A stretch of 64,000 bases of DNA from an uncultured Oscillospiraceae bacterium (GCA_910588495.1 CAJUPU010000013.1:7513-71512); one strand, 5' to 3'. Counted from the first letter of the stretch, positions 5,871-16,607 are shown. Notes: generated by a model not told the origin, from the letters alone. Translations and numbers: made by a program.

Positions 5871-7979
5871 ATGGCAAGAAAAGTTACTCTGGATAATACC
5901 CGTAATATCGGCATCATGGCCCACATCGACGCCGGTAAGACGACGACCACCGAGCGCATCCTGTACTACACCGGCGTGAACTACAAGATCGGTGAGACCC
6001 ATGACGGCACCGCCACCATGGACTGGATGGCTCAGGAGCAGGAGCGTGGCATCACCATCACCTCCGCCGCCACCACCTGCTACTGGCAGGGCACCAAGAA
6101 CCAGTTCCCCCAGACCCGGATCAACATCATCGACACTCCGGGCCATGTGGACTTCACCGTGGAGGTGGAGCGCTCCCTGCGGGTGCTGGACGGCTCTGTC
6201 ACCGTCATGTGCGCCAAGGGCGGCGTAGAGCCCCAGTCCGAGACCGTCTGGCGCCAGGCGGACCACTACCGGGTCCCCCGGATGATCTATGTCAACAAGA
6301 TGGACATCATGGGCGCCGACTTCTACAACGTGCTCAACATGATCCACGACCGGCTCAAGGCCAACGCCGTGCCCATCCAGCTCCCCATCGGCAAAGAGGA
6401 GACCTTCAAGGGGATCATCGACCTGGTGGAGATGAATGCGGACATCTACTACGACGACCTGGGCAAAGACATGCGGGTGGAGGAGATCCCCGCCGACATG
6501 GTGGAGCTGGCCCAGGAGTACCGCACCAAGCTGGTGGACGCCTGCGCCGACATCGATGAGGAGATCATGGAGCTGGCTCTGGAGGAGCAGCCCGTCCCCC
6601 AGGAGATGCTGCGCCGGGCCATCCGCAGGGGCACCATCGACAACCTGATGGTCCCCGTGGTGTGCGGCACGTCCTACAAGAACAAGGGCGTGCAGAAGCT
6701 GCTGGACGCCATCGTGGACTATATGCCCGCCCCCACCGACATCCCCCCGATCAAAGGCGTCAACCCCGACACCGAGGAGGAAGAGGAGCGGCCGTCCTCC
6801 GATGAGGAGCCCTTCTCCGCCCTGGCCTTCAAGATCGCCACCGATCCCTTCGTGGGCCGCCTGTCCTTCATCCGGGTCTACTCCGGCACGCTGAACACCG
6901 GCACCCAGGTGCTCAACTCCACCAAGAAGCAGAAGGAGCGCATCGGCCGCATCCTCCAGATGCACGCCAACCACCGGGAGGACATCGAGACCGTGTACTC
7001 CGGCGACATCGCCGCCGTCATCGGCCTGAAGAACTCTACCACCGGCGACACCCTGTGCGACGAGAAGCACCCGGTGATCCTGGAGTCCATGGAGTTCCCC
7101 GAGCCCGTGATCCGGGTGGCCATCGAGCCCAAGACCAAGGCCGGCCAGGAGAAGATGGGCGTCGCCCTGATGAAGCTGGCCGAGGAGGACCCCACCTTCA
7201 AGACCTACACCGACGAGGAGACCGGCCAGACCATCATCGCCGGCATGGGCGAGCTCCATCTGGAGATCATCGTGGACCGGCTGCTCCGGGAGTACAAGGT
7301 GGAGGCCAATGTGGGCGCGCCCCAGGTTGCCTACAAGGAGACCATCAAGCAGTCCGTCAAGCAGGACACCAAGTACGCCCGCCAGTCCGGCGGCAAGGGC
7401 CAGTACGGCCACGTGGTCATCCAGGTGGAGCCCAACGAGCCCGGCAAGGGCTATGAGTTCCTCAATGAGATCACCGGAGGCGTGATCCCCAAGGAGTTCA
7501 TCCCCGCGGTGGACGCGGGCATCCAGGGGGCCATGCAGGCCGGCGTCATGGCCGGCTATCCCGTGGTGGACGTGAAGGTCCATCTGACCTTCGGCTCCTA
7601 CCACGAGGTGGACTCCTCCGAGATGGCCTTCAAGATCGCCGGTTCCATGGCCTTCAAGGAGGCCTGCCGCAAGGCCGGGGCCTGCCTGCTGGAGCCCATC
7701 ATGAAGGTGTCCGTCATCACCCCCGAGGACTACCTGGGCAACGTGATCGGCGACCTCACCAGCCGCCGGGGCCAGGTGCTGGGCCAGGAGGCCCGGCCCG
7801 GCGCCCAGCAGATCGACGCCCTGGTCCCCCTGTCCGAGATGTTCGGCTACGCCACCGACCTGCGCTCCCGCACCCAGGGGCGCGGCCAGTACACCATGGA
7901 GCCTCACAGCTATGTGGAGATCCCCAAGAACATCGCGGAGAAGATCATCGCCCAGCGCGGCCGGAAAGAGGACGCGTAA
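5871..7979 (+). CDS. fusA: Elongation factor G
   Basis: EF-G is the GTPase that drives tRNA-mRNA translocation and, with RRF, ribosome recycling. At 702 residues it is slightly longer than the usual ~690. Motifs present are G1 AHIDAGKTTTTERI (residues 17-30), switch I RGITITSAATT, G3 DTPGHVDFT and G4 NKMD. Domain IV contains GGKGQYGHVVIQVEP, and the C-terminal region has QARPGAQQIDALVPLSEMFGYATDLRS. It lies directly after rpsG in the classical str order. The downstream tuf has its own promoter in the spacer. Confidence 0.98.
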   Translation: MARKVTLDNTRNIGIMAHIDAGKTTTTERILYYTGVNYKIGETHDGTATMDWMAQEQERGITITSAATTCYWQGTKNQFPQTRINIIDTPGHVDFTVEVERSLRVLDGSVTVMCAKGGVEPQSETVWRQADHYRVPRMIYVNKMDIMGADFYNVLNMIHDRLKANAVPIQLPIGKEETFKGIIDLVEMNADIYYDDLGKDMRVEEIPADMVELAQEYRTKLVDACADIDEEIMELALEEQPVPQEMLRRAIRRGTIDNLMVPVVCGTSYKNKGVQKLLDAIVDYMPAPTDIPPIKGVNPDTEEEEERPSSDEEPFSALAFKIATDPFVGRLSFIRVYSGTLNTGTQVLNSTKKQKERIGRILQMHANHREDIETVYSGDIAAVIGLKNSTTGDTLCDEKHPVILESMEFPEPVIRVAIEPKTKAGQEKMGVALMKLAEEDPTFKTYTDEETGQTIIAGMGELHLEIIVDRLLREYKVEANVGAPQVAYKETIKQSVKQDTKYARQSGGKGQYGHVVIQVEPNEPGKGYEFLNEITGGVIPKEFIPAVDAGIQGAMQAGVMAGYPVVDVKVHLTFGSYHEVDSSEMAFKIAGSMAFKEACRKAGACLLEPIMKVSVITPEDYLGNVIGDLTSRRGQVLGQEARPGAQQIDALVPLSEMFGYATDLRSRTQGRGQYTMEPHSYVEIPKNIAEKIIAQRGRKEDA

Positions 7980-8000
7980 GGCGGCTGAGGAAAATTATAG

Positions 8001-8029
8001 TTGCAATTTTTCCTGCGATAGGATAGAAT
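8001..8029 (+). promoter_or_regulatory. Promoter of tuf
   Basis: TTGCAA, 17 bp, TAGAAT, in the 110-bp spacer between fusA and tuf. It gives tuf independent transcription in addition to read-through from fusA. Confidence 0.6.
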
Positions 8030-8089
8030 AGGCCCATAAACCTGTTCACCACAACCTTAATTTGACAAGTACAAGGAGGAAAACTCAAA

Positions 8090-9292
<1,203 letters not shown>

Positions 9293-9312
9293 TTCCACTT
9301 CCCTCGTTTTTC

Positions 9313-9345
9313 AAAGGGCAGTCACCGTCTGGTGACTGCCCTTTT
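9313..9345 (+). terminator. Terminator of tuf
   Basis: A 14-bp perfect stem (AAAGGGCAGTCACC/GGTGACTGCCCTTT) with loop GTCT ends in a T-run. Confidence 0.92.
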
Positions 9346-9398
9346 GCGTGCGGCCGCCGCCATCGACGCGGCCGCGCGATCTGCCTCCGACTCAGATC

Positions 9399-9431
9399 AA
9401 AAACCAGCCGTCCGCAGACGGCTGGTTTTTT
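9399..9431. terminator. Bidirectional terminator between tuf and azlD
   Basis: The stem AAAACCAGCCGTC/GACGGCTGGTTTT with loop CGCA is flanked by A-run and T-run, so it can act for both convergent units. Confidence 0.88.
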
Positions 9432-9452
9432 CGTATCTATCAGACGGACGCT

Positions 9453-9779
9453 TCAAAACACCGCCTGGACCAGCACCATATATAAGATCGTCCCCCCCAC
9501 GATGGACAGCATGTTGTTCCTCTTCCAGACATGGAGCAGGACCACCGCCGCTCCGGCGATGAAGCCGGGGGCCCAGCCGCTGAACTCCGCGAAGCTGGTG
9601 CCCCGGTAGCAGTACACGATCAGTATGGCGATCACCGCCGGCGGCAAAAACCGGCCCAGATAGAGCACCACCTTGGGCGGCTCCCCGCCCCGGCCGAACA
9701 GCAGGAAGGGCAGCGCCCGGGTGAGGAAGGTCACCACGGCCATCACCGCCACCAGCGCGGCGATCTGAAGGGTGGTCAT
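9453..9779 (-). CDS. azlD: AzlD-family branched-chain amino acid export subunit
   Basis: This is the small membrane partner of AzlC; the pair exports branched-chain amino acids and analogues. The 108-residue protein has four predicted membrane segments, with MTTLQIAALVAVMAVVTFLTRALPFLLF at the N-terminus and LGRFLPPAVIAILIVYCYRG in the middle, both typical of AzlD. Its ATG overlaps the azlC stop by 4 nt (ATGA), so the two are translationally coupled. Identification is by family resemblance and the invariant pairing; the substrate is inferred. Confidence 0.9.
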   Translation of the reverse strand: MTTLQIAALVAVMAVVTFLTRALPFLLFGRGGEPPKVVLYLGRFLPPAVIAILIVYCYRGTSFAEFSGWAPGFIAGAAVVLLHVWKRNNMLSIVGGTILYMVLVQAVF

Positions 9780-10483
9780 GACCTCTCCCCCCCTTCCAGC
9801 CGGGGCCGCATCAGCAGCAGTCCCGCCACCAAAATGACCAGCGCCGGGATAAGGAACCGCCCGTTGTCCGGCCCAAACAGCAGCAGGCAGGCCAAGGTGC
9901 CCGCCGCCCCCAGGAACACCGGGCCGTGGCCCTGGCTGGACTGCCACTGCTCCACCGCGATCACCAGGAACAGCGCCGTCATGGCAAAGTCGATGCCCTC
10001 GGTGTCGATGGCGATCAGCGCCCCCGCCACCGCCCCCAGGATGGACCCTGCGATCCAATACAGGTGGTCCAGCACGGCGATGGTGCAGTAGAACTCCTTT
10101 TCGTCCACCCCCTCCGGGGCCTCCACCCCGGCCAGCAGAGCGTAGGTCTCGTCGGTGAGGGAGAAGATCATGTACAGCTTCCGCCAGCCCATGCCCTGGA
10201 ACTTCTCCAGCATGGACAGGCCGTAGACCAGATGGCGGAAATTGATGATCAGGGTCAGGAAAGCGGCGTCCCCCAGGGGGGATGCGTTCTTCAGCAAGTC
10301 CACCCCCAGATACTGGCCGCTGCCCGCGTAGATGGCGGTGGACATGACCGCCGCCCAGGTGGGGGCGAAGCCCGCCGCCGACAGCATCCAGCCGAACACC
10401 ACCCCGATGGATAGGTAGCCCATGAGCACCGGCACTGTGTGGGGGAAGGCGGCGGCCAGGGTCTTTCGGTCCATCTTTGTCAC
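9776..10483 (-). CDS. azlC: AzlC-family branched-chain amino acid exporter
   Basis: This is the large subunit of the azlCD exporter, 235 residues with about seven membrane segments. Family signatures include AFPHTVPVLMGYLSIGVVFGWML, STAIYAGSGQYLGVDLL, LTLIINFRHLVYGLSML and SLTDETYALL. The start is a GTG just after GCGAGGAT, or an ATG three codons further in at 10474 with better spacing; the difference is 3 residues. It is divergent from the lipid kinase gene. No regulator is adjacent. Confidence 0.92.
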   Translation of the reverse strand: MTKMDRKTLAAAFPHTVPVLMGYLSIGVVFGWMLSAAGFAPTWAAVMSTAIYAGSGQYLGVDLLKNASPLGDAAFLTLIINFRHLVYGLSMLEKFQGMGWRKLYMIFSLTDETYALLAGVEAPEGVDEKEFYCTIAVLDHLYWIAGSILGAVAGALIAIDTEGIDFAMTALFLVIAVEQWQSSQGHGPVFLGAAGTLACLLLFGPDNGRFLIPALVILVAGLLLMRPRLEGGERS

Positions 10484-10579
10484 ATCCTCGCGTAAAAGCG
10501 CGCTAAAGCGCTAAATAGACACTTTTATTATACTGTCAACTCTCCTGTCTGGCAAGGGCAGGGTTTTACAGATCGTTCA

Positions 10580-10608
10580 TTGTATTCCCGGCGGGATCTG
10601 GCTATAAT
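10580..10608 (+). promoter_or_regulatory. Promoter of the lipid kinase gene
   Basis: TTGTAT, 17 bp, TATAAT, 59 bp before the start codon. Confidence 0.75.
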
Positions 10609-10667
10609 ATGAGCTGTAAAGTATGCCCAGCCCCTGCCGGCCGGGCGCAGATGGAGCGTGACCCGCC

Positions 10668-11582
10668 ATGAAAAAGCTGCTGTACATCTACAACCCCGCC
10701 GCCGGGCGCAAGACCGCCAAGGCCAGCCTGTCCGACGTGCTGGAGGTGTTCGCCCGCCAGGGCTATGAGATCACCGTCCACCCCACCCAGGCCCGGGGGG
10801 ACGCCGCCGAGACCGCCCGGGAGCTGGGCCCCGGCTGCGACCGGGTGGTGTGCTGCGGCGGGGACGGCACCCTGAACGAGACCGTCCGGGGCATCCTGGC
10901 CCTGCCGGAGGCCGTCCGGCCCGTGCTGGGCTACATCCCGGCGGGCACCACCAACGACTTTTCCCGCACGCTGGAGCTGCCCAAGACCGTGCCCGAGCTG
11001 GCGGAGACGGCGGGGGCGGGCGTCCCCCGGGCGATCGACGTGGGCCAGGCCCAGGACAGCCTCTTCACCTATGTGGCGGCCTTCGGGCTGTTCACCGACG
11101 TGTCCTACTCCACTTCCCAGGCCAGCAAGAACCTGCTGGGCCATTTCGCCTATGTGCTGGAGGGGATGGGCAAGCTGTCCAACATCCCCAGCTATCACAT
11201 GCGGGTGTCCGCTGGCGGGCAGATCATAGAGGGCGACTACATCTACGGCATGGTGGGCAACACGGTGTCGGTGGGGGGGCTGGTGAGCCTGCCCCGGGAC
11301 AAGGTGCTGCTGGATGACGGCCGGTTCGAGGTCCTTTTGATCCGCCGCCCGGAGAACGGCAAGGACTGGCAGTCCATCCTCACCGCCCTCACCACCCTGG
11401 AGCTGGTGGAGGACGGGGCAGTCACCGGCTTCGCCGCCGGGGACATCACCTTCCAATGCGATGTCCCCGCGGCATGGACGGTGGACGGCGAGTTCGGCGG
11501 AGAGCAGGCGGTGACCCGGGTGAGGAACCTGCGCCGGGCGCTGACGATCGCGTGCGGCGCAGGAGGCGCGCAGCCGTGGTGA
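10668..11582 (+). CDS. Diacylglycerol/lipid kinase (DgkB/YegS family)
   Basis: The enzyme phosphorylates diacylglycerol or a related lipid, recycling DAG released during polyanionic polymer synthesis. The 304-residue protein shows the catalytic-domain motifs YNPAAGRKTAK (residues 4-14), CCGGDGTLNETVRGIL (the GGDGT nucleotide site) and YIPAGTTNDFSRTL. The downstream convergent gene is an LtaS-like enzyme, a class whose reaction releases DAG, so a functional link is plausible. The last residues and the stop (GAQPW, TGA) lie in a copy of the dispersed repeat, as if the native end was replaced. Which lipid is the substrate cannot be read from sequence. Confidence 0.9.
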   Translation: MKKLLYIYNPAAGRKTAKASLSDVLEVFARQGYEITVHPTQARGDAAETARELGPGCDRVVCCGGDGTLNETVRGILALPEAVRPVLGYIPAGTTNDFSRTLELPKTVPELAETAGAGVPRAIDVGQAQDSLFTYVAAFGLFTDVSYSTSQASKNLLGHFAYVLEGMGKLSNIPSYHMRVSAGGQIIEGDYIYGMVGNTVSVGGLVSLPRDKVLLDDGRFEVLLIRRPENGKDWQSILTALTTLELVEDGAVTGFAAGDITFQCDVPAAWTVDGEFGGEQAVTRVRNLRRALTIACGAGGAQPW

Positions 11583-11590
11583 GCAGCGCG
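11566..11590 (+). repeat. Dispersed GC-rich repeat, copy 2 (partial, at the end of the lipid kinase gene)
   Basis: This stretch resembles the first ~25 bp of the repeat (GCAGCCGTGGTGAGCAGCGCG), with the TGG TGA providing the final Trp and stop of the kinase. Confidence 0.6.
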
Positions 11591-11602
11591 AAAACACAGC
11601 GG

Positions 11603-11638
11603 AAGCGGCCCGGCGGAGGATTCCGCCGGGCCGCTTTT
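11603..11638. terminator. Bidirectional terminator between the lipid kinase and LtaS-like genes
   Basis: A 15-bp perfect stem (AAGCGGCCCGGCGGA and its complement) with loop GGAT and a T-run on the plus side. Confidence 0.88.
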
Positions 11639-11639
11639 C

Positions 11640-13766
11640 TCATTCCGGGAGGGGGACGTGGGCGTAATAGTCTTCCTGGAGGATCAGCTTGGAGTAGTTC
11701 ACCTTGGCGGCCACCAGCCGGTGGACCCGCTTCACATAGTCCTCTTGGTCCTCCAGCTCCACCCCCTCGTTGGGGGTGAAGGTCTTGGTGGAGCACTCAT
11801 AGGTCCCCGCCGCCGTGATCCAGGCGTTGCCCTTGCCCTTGTTGGCGAACACCACCAGAGGCATACTGTTGGAGTACTGGTCCGCCTTGTAGTTGGCGGC
11901 GAAGATGTCCCGCCCGGAATAGAGCCGGGAGTCGTAGTCCAGGCCGAACAGGTTGCAGATGGTGGGCACGATGTCGATGGTGGAGCAGGGAGTGTCCACC
12001 TCGATGGGCTCCTCGATGGCCCCGGACCACATGAGCAGGGTGTTGCGGTAGCGGGAGGTGTCGCTCTCCGTGTCCTCGAAGCCCCGCAGTTCATTGTAGT
12101 AGTCGGTCCCATCCTTGGCGATCATCATATAGGGGTAGTGGTCGGCGGCCATGACGATGAGGGTATCGTCGGCGATGCCCGCCGCCTCCAGCCTGTCCAC
12201 CAGGTGCTCCAGCGCCAGATCCAGCTCGATGTTGCAGGCCAGGTACGCCTGGGAGGTCTCGGACAGGTCGGGATACTTGGCCTCCACCGCCTCCCGGTGC
12301 TTCTGGGACATGTCGTTGCCTCCCCAGGAGTAATATCCGTGGCCGCTCACCGTCATATAGTAGGCGTGGAAGCGCTGGCCGTTTTGGACGTAATCGTCGA
12401 TATAGCCGTCCACCGTCTCCTCCATCATCTCCAGGTCGGACTCGGGCCAGTATTTTTTTGTGACGCTCTCCGTCATCTCCAGGCCGTTGCCGATGCCCTT
12501 ATAGTCATAGCCATAATTGCCCAGGTACTTGTCCCGACCGTAGTAGGTGTACGTGTGGTTGTGCCACGCGGGGACTACGTACCCCTGGGCGGCGAACAGC
12601 TTGGCCAGGGTGTTGGGCATAGCGATGCTCGCGCTGGCGTTGGCGGCCAGTCCGCCGTTCACCCAGTTGGGGATGAGGCCGGTGGTGACGGCGAACTCGC
12701 CGCCGCAGGTGGACTGGGTCCAGTCCGGCTGGTAGAAGTTGTTGAACACAAACCCCTCGTGGGTGAGCTTGTACAGGGTGGGGGTCAGCTCCTTGTCAAT
12801 GGCGTAGGGGGAGAAGCCCTCGGCGGTGAGGAGGATCAGGTTCTTGTCCTCGAACATGCCGGTGTACTCGTTCTTCTCCGTGGGGGTGCGGCTTCCAAAA
12901 TACTCGTGCATATTTTTCAAGGTCTCGTTGGTCTCCGCCTCCGCCAGAGCCTCGAAGTCGATGTCCAGCACGTTGGGTCCAGTGGGGACGGGCCGCTTGG
13001 AGCTCTCCGGATCCGGCTCCTGGGACGGCTGGGCGCTCTCCGAGGGGGCGATGGCGGGGGTGTTCACCGGGTCGTCAAGGAACTCGCCCAGCGGCGGCGC
13101 GGGGACGCCCGCCACAGTGTACTCCACTTCCAGCCGGGCAGCGGTGAGCAGCCCAAAGTGGGGGACGGCGGCGTTGACGGTGAAGTCGTAGGTATAATAG
13201 CTCTTTGCCGGTCCCAGGACGGACAGCAGGTATGCGGTGAGCTGGCAGGCCACCAGCGCGGCGGCCAGGACGATCCGCAGGGGCGTCTCGCTCCCCTCGT
13301 CGGGGACGACGCTCCTGCGCAGGAAGAGGAACGCCGCCAGCGGCGCGAAGGACAGCAGGATGAAGGGGATCATGGCCAGCACCACCTCCACCACGGTGGA
13401 GCCGAAGTCCCCGGCCACGTCCCCGGCCATGCCCCCTATGAAGCCGATGCCGTAGTAGAGGTTGAAGGTGGCGCGGCACCCCCGCTCCACGCAGAACAGC
13501 ACCGTGCCCAGCCCCAGCGCCACTCCCCCGGCGATCCGGGCGGCCCGCTTCCAGGGCAGCAGGTCCAAAATGAGGCCGATGAGCAGCCCGGCGGCGATGG
13601 AGAACAGGGCGGTGCGCAGCAGGGCCAGGTCGAGAAAGGGGGTGTCCCGGTCGAAGGCGCGCAGGAGCAGCTCGTGGTAGAAAATGGCGGCGGGGAAAAA
13701 CAGGGCGGGCAGCGCCGGACCGCCCGTGTTCCGCCTGCCGGTGTAGCCGGAATAGGGTCGATTCAT
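11640..13766 (-). CDS. LTA synthase (LtaS)-like sulfatase-domain membrane protein
   Basis: Enzymes of this family polymerise glycerol phosphate from phosphatidylglycerol outside the cell, or hydrolyse or transfer related phosphodiesters. The 708 residues comprise an N-terminal membrane region of about five segments (to about residue 190), a Pro/Ser-rich linker (230-265) and an extracellular alkaline-phosphatase-like domain. The expected metal and catalytic residues are visible: Glu316 in LLTAEGFS, the nucleophile Thr353 in TQSTCGGEFAVTTGL, VSGHGYYSW, and MAADHYPYM with Asp and His. Whether the product is true type I LTA or another polymer is not decidable here. It is transcribed alone from a good promoter. 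Confidence 0.88.
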   Translation of the reverse strand: MNRPYSGYTGRRNTGGPALPALFFPAAIFYHELLLRAFDRDTPFLDLALLRTALFSIAAGLLIGLILDLLPWKRAARIAGGVALGLGTVLFCVERGCRATFNLYYGIGFIGGMAGDVAGDFGSTVVEVVLAMIPFILLSFAPLAAFLFLRRSVVPDEGSETPLRIVLAAALVACQLTAYLLSVLGPAKSYYTYDFTVNAAVPHFGLLTAARLEVEYTVAGVPAPPLGEFLDDPVNTPAIAPSESAQPSQEPDPESSKRPVPTGPNVLDIDFEALAEAETNETLKNMHEYFGSRTPTEKNEYTGMFEDKNLILLTAEGFSPYAIDKELTPTLYKLTHEGFVFNNFYQPDWTQSTCGGEFAVTTGLIPNWVNGGLAANASASIAMPNTLAKLFAAQGYVVPAWHNHTYTYYGRDKYLGNYGYDYKGIGNGLEMTESVTKKYWPESDLEMMEETVDGYIDDYVQNGQRFHAYYMTVSGHGYYSWGGNDMSQKHREAVEAKYPDLSETSQAYLACNIELDLALEHLVDRLEAAGIADDTLIVMAADHYPYMMIAKDGTDYYNELRGFEDTESDTSRYRNTLLMWSGAIEEPIEVDTPCSTIDIVPTICNLFGLDYDSRLYSGRDIFAANYKADQYSNSMPLVVFANKGKGNAWITAAGTYECSTKTFTPNEGVELEDQEDYVKRVHRLVAAKVNYSKLILQEDYYAHVPLPE

Positions 13767-13843
13767 GACAGGTCACTTCCTATGGCATATGGGCGGAAAA
13801 GGACGGTTTTCCACCGGTTTCCACCCGCTTTGAGATGTCATTC

Positions 13844-13872
13844 ATCATATCATAGGAAGGGGGAAATTGCAA
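13844..13872 (-). promoter_or_regulatory. Promoter of the LtaS-like gene
   Basis: On the minus strand TTGCAA, 17 bp, TATGAT, about 80 bp upstream of the ATG. Confidence 0.7.
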
Positions 13873-13914
13873 CGCCCGCGTCAAAATTTAAGGAATACTT
13901 CAAGGACCCCCGGC

Positions 13915-14973
13915 TCACAGCCCGGTCTGGAGCTGGGCCCCGGTGTAATAGTGGGCCAGGATCTCCCGCCAGCCCGCGCCCGCTTTCGCCATGGCGTTGG
14001 CCCCGTACTGGCTCATCCCCACCCCGTGGCCGTAGCCGGTGACGGTGAAGGTGAAGGTCCCGTCCTGTTCGGTCACGTCGAAGCAGGCCGAGCGCAGGGC
14101 GAACAGCGACCGGCACGCGCCGCCGGACAGCTCCACGCCCCCCAGTTTCACCGCCGCCACCCGGCCGGAGGCGGTGCGGGTGAGGTCCTGGAACCAGCCT
14201 GACGGCCCGCCGGACAGATCGCAGTCCAGCCCCGCCTCGACAACGGTCTTTTTCACCTGGTCCGCCGTCAGGGTGACGGTGGAGCGGTAGTTGGGCACCT
14301 CCTCCCCCTCGGGGCTGTCCACCGACACCAGGTAGGGCAGGGACTTGCCCCACACCGCCGACGCGTCCTCGGTGGCCCCGGCGGCGGAGGAGAAGAACAC
14401 CGCCTGGATGGGCGCCCCGCCATAGGTGAGTACCTGGCCGTCGGTGTCCGCCACGGCGGCGGCGATCTTGGCGGTGTAGGCCGGGGCGGTCCCCTCTCCC
14501 CAGCGCTGGGCGGCGTCCTGCTGGGACAGGTACGCCTGGCAGCAGGAGGAGTCGGCGCAGATGTCCGCCCCGTCCGCCTCGTGGCTCTTGGCCCGCAGCT
14601 TCCACAGGGAGTAGGTCCGGGCGCACACCGCCTGTGAGCGCAGGGCCTCCGGCTCGAAGGAGGCGGGCATCTCCGCCGCCACCACCCCCCACAGGTAGTC
14701 GGCCATGGTCATCTGGACCACCTGGCCGTCCCGGCCCAGCACATCCAACGTCTGGGCGGCGTCCCACTCCCCCGGCGAGGGGATGGGCTGAGGGGCGGGC
14801 GTGGGTACCGCGGGGAGGGTGAGCAGGTCCGGCGTGGGCTGGGGCCGGGCCCCGGCGGGGGCGTCCCCCAGGGCGGCCAGGGGGAGCAGCAGCAGGGCCA
14901 TGCCCAGGGCAAGCCCCGTGAGGAAGGGGGTCCGCAGGGCCCGCCAGGCCTCCATATTTCGCAAGTCAAACAC
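13915..14973 (-). CDS. spoIID: SpoIID-like lytic transglycosylase (stage II sporulation protein D)
   Basis: SpoIID cleaves denuded peptidoglycan during forespore engulfment together with SpoIIM and SpoIIP. The 352 residues include an N-terminal signal-anchor (about 16-36), a Pro-rich linker (40-70) and the SpoIID domain. The catalytic Glu101 lies in VVAAEMPASFEPEALRSQAVCARTYS, and the C-terminal GYGHGVGMSQYGANAMAKAG is highly characteristic. The start is uncertain: GTG at 14973 has little room for a ribosome binding site, and ATG at 14955 is the alternative. It is strong evidence for a spore former. It is divergent from citrate synthase. Confidence 0.93.
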   Translation of the reverse strand: MFDLRNMEAWRALRTPFLTGLALGMALLLLPLAALGDAPAGARPQPTPDLLTLPAVPTPAPQPIPSPGEWDAAQTLDVLGRDGQVVQMTMADYLWGVVAAEMPASFEPEALRSQAVCARTYSLWKLRAKSHEADGADICADSSCCQAYLSQQDAAQRWGEGTAPAYTAKIAAAVADTDGQVLTYGGAPIQAVFFSSAAGATEDASAVWGKSLPYLVSVDSPEGEEVPNYRSTVTLTADQVKKTVVEAGLDCDLSGGPSGWFQDLTRTASGRVAAVKLGGVELSGGACRSLFALRSACFDVTEQDGTFTFTVTGYGHGVGMSQYGANAMAKAGAGWREILAHYYTGAQLQTGL

Positions 14974-15047
14974 CTCGTTTATTCAAAATTCGGGAGGATA
15001 GATGGTAAGATCTCTGATTTTTCAAGAAGGGCTTCGGCAGATCTGCA

Positions 15048-15076
15048 TTGACGGAAAGTGGAAATTGCGTTATAAT
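15048..15076 (+). promoter_or_regulatory. Promoter of citrate synthase
   Basis: TTGACG, 17 bp, TATAAT, 58 bp before the chosen ATG; transcription would start downstream of any earlier in-frame start codon. Confidence 0.85.
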
Positions 15077-15134
15077 AAACGGTATAGTCAATGGAACAAG
15101 GCATTGCGGACACCCCCGAAGGAGGCGGAACATC

Positions 15135-16547
15135 ATGAATCTGAACATCATCGAGAACTTGATCGAAGCGCGCAAAAGGGCCATGGAGCAGTACACCAGC
15201 TCGGTGGACTTCATTCAAGGGATATGCGGAGAGTTCCAGCGGTATACCCAGATCTCTCCCAAGTATTATGAGAAATACGACGTGAAGCGGGGCCTGCGCA
15301 ACCACGACGGCACCGGCGTCATGGCGGGCGTCACTCTGATCGGCAACGTGAAGGGCTATGTGGTGGAGGACGGCGAGAAGGTCCCCGCCCCCGGCCGCCT
15401 GTACTACCGGGGCATCAACGTGGAGGAGCTGATCGACGGCTTCACCGCGGCGGGCCGGTTCGGCTTTGAGGAGACCGCCTATCTGCTGATGTTCGGCGGC
15501 CTGCCCACCCGGGAGGAGCTGGCCAGGTTCCAGGAGATCCTGGCCTTCTATCGGGAGCTGCCCCCCAACTTCACCGAGGACATGATCCTCACCGCCCCCA
15601 GCCACGACGTGATGAACAAGCTGGCCCGGTCGGTGCTGGCGCTGTACTCCTACGACCCCGACCCGGACAACAACTCCCTGCCCATCGAGATGCTCCAGGC
15701 CCTGCGGCTCATCGCCCGGTTCCCGGTGATCGTGGCCCACGCCTTCGCCGCCAAGCAGCACTATTTCGACCGGGGCTCCCTCTACTTACACCGGCCCCAG
15801 CCCGAGCTGTCGGTGGCGGAGAATTTCCTCTACTCCGTGCGCCACGACAACCAGTTCACCGCCGAGGAGGCCCACCTGCTGGACCTGTGCCTGGTGCTCC
15901 ACATGGAGCACGGCGGCGGCAACAACTCCGCCTTCGCCTGCCGGGTGCTGTCCTCCTCGGGCACGGACATCTACTCCGCCATCGCCGCGGCGGTGGGCTC
16001 GCTGAAGGGCCCCAAGCACGGCGGCGCCAACACGCGGGTGATGAAGATGTTCGACGAGATCGGGGCCAACGTGAAGGACTGGAAGGACGACGAGGAGGTG
16101 TCGGCCTACCTGACCAGGATCTTGAAGAAGGAGGCGGGGGACGGCTCCGGCCTGATCTACGGCATGGGCCACGCCGTCTACACCCTGTCCGACCCCCGGG
16201 CGGTGATCCTGAAGCGGTTCGCCAAAAAAATGGCGGCGGACAAGGGGATGCTGGACGAGTTCGAGCTGTTCGAGACGGTGGAGCGGCTCACCCCCGACCT
16301 GTTCCACGCCGTCACCGGCCAGGAGAAGGCCATGTGCGCCAACGTGGACATGTATTCCGGCCTGGTGTACAAGATGATGGGCATCCCCCCGGAGCTGTAC
16401 ACCCCCCTGTTCGCCATCGCCCGCATCGTGGGCTGGTGCGCCCACCGGGTGGAGGAGGTCTACAACCCCTACGGCCGGATCATCCGCCCGGCCTACAAGG
16501 CGGTCATGCCCAAGCGGTCCTTCGTGCCGCTGGAGGAGCGGGGGTGA
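15135..16547 (+). CDS. gltA: Citrate synthase
   Basis: The enzyme condenses acetyl-CoA and oxaloacetate to citrate, here most likely feeding 2-oxoglutarate and glutamate synthesis. The 470-residue protein has LYYRGINVEELI, the substrate-binding HMEHGGGNNSAF (His259), GPKHGGANTRV, GMGHAVYTLSDPRA with the second catalytic His, and ANVDMYSGLVYKMMGIP with the catalytic Asp. The start is the ATG with AAGGAGG at 15118; upstream in-frame codons precede the transcription start. The longer N-terminus relative to Bacillus CitZ is typical of clostridial forms. It is a single-gene unit ending at a strong shared terminator. Confidence 0.95.
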   Translation: MNLNIIENLIEARKRAMEQYTSSVDFIQGICGEFQRYTQISPKYYEKYDVKRGLRNHDGTGVMAGVTLIGNVKGYVVEDGEKVPAPGRLYYRGINVEELIDGFTAAGRFGFEETAYLLMFGGLPTREELARFQEILAFYRELPPNFTEDMILTAPSHDVMNKLARSVLALYSYDPDPDNNSLPIEMLQALRLIARFPVIVAHAFAAKQHYFDRGSLYLHRPQPELSVAENFLYSVRHDNQFTAEEAHLLDLCLVLHMEHGGGNNSAFACRVLSSSGTDIYSAIAAAVGSLKGPKHGGANTRVMKMFDEIGANVKDWKDDEEVSAYLTRILKKEAGDGSGLIYGMGHAVYTLSDPRAVILKRFAKKMAADKGMLDEFELFETVERLTPDLFHAVTGQEKAMCANVDMYSGLVYKMMGIPPELYTPLFAIARIVGWCAHRVEEVYNPYGRIIRPAYKAVMPKRSFVPLEERG

Positions 16548-16607
16548 TTTCCTGCCGCGTTCAGCACGTTTTGGCAAAAAAGAAAATGAGCCGATAAGAC
16601 CGACATC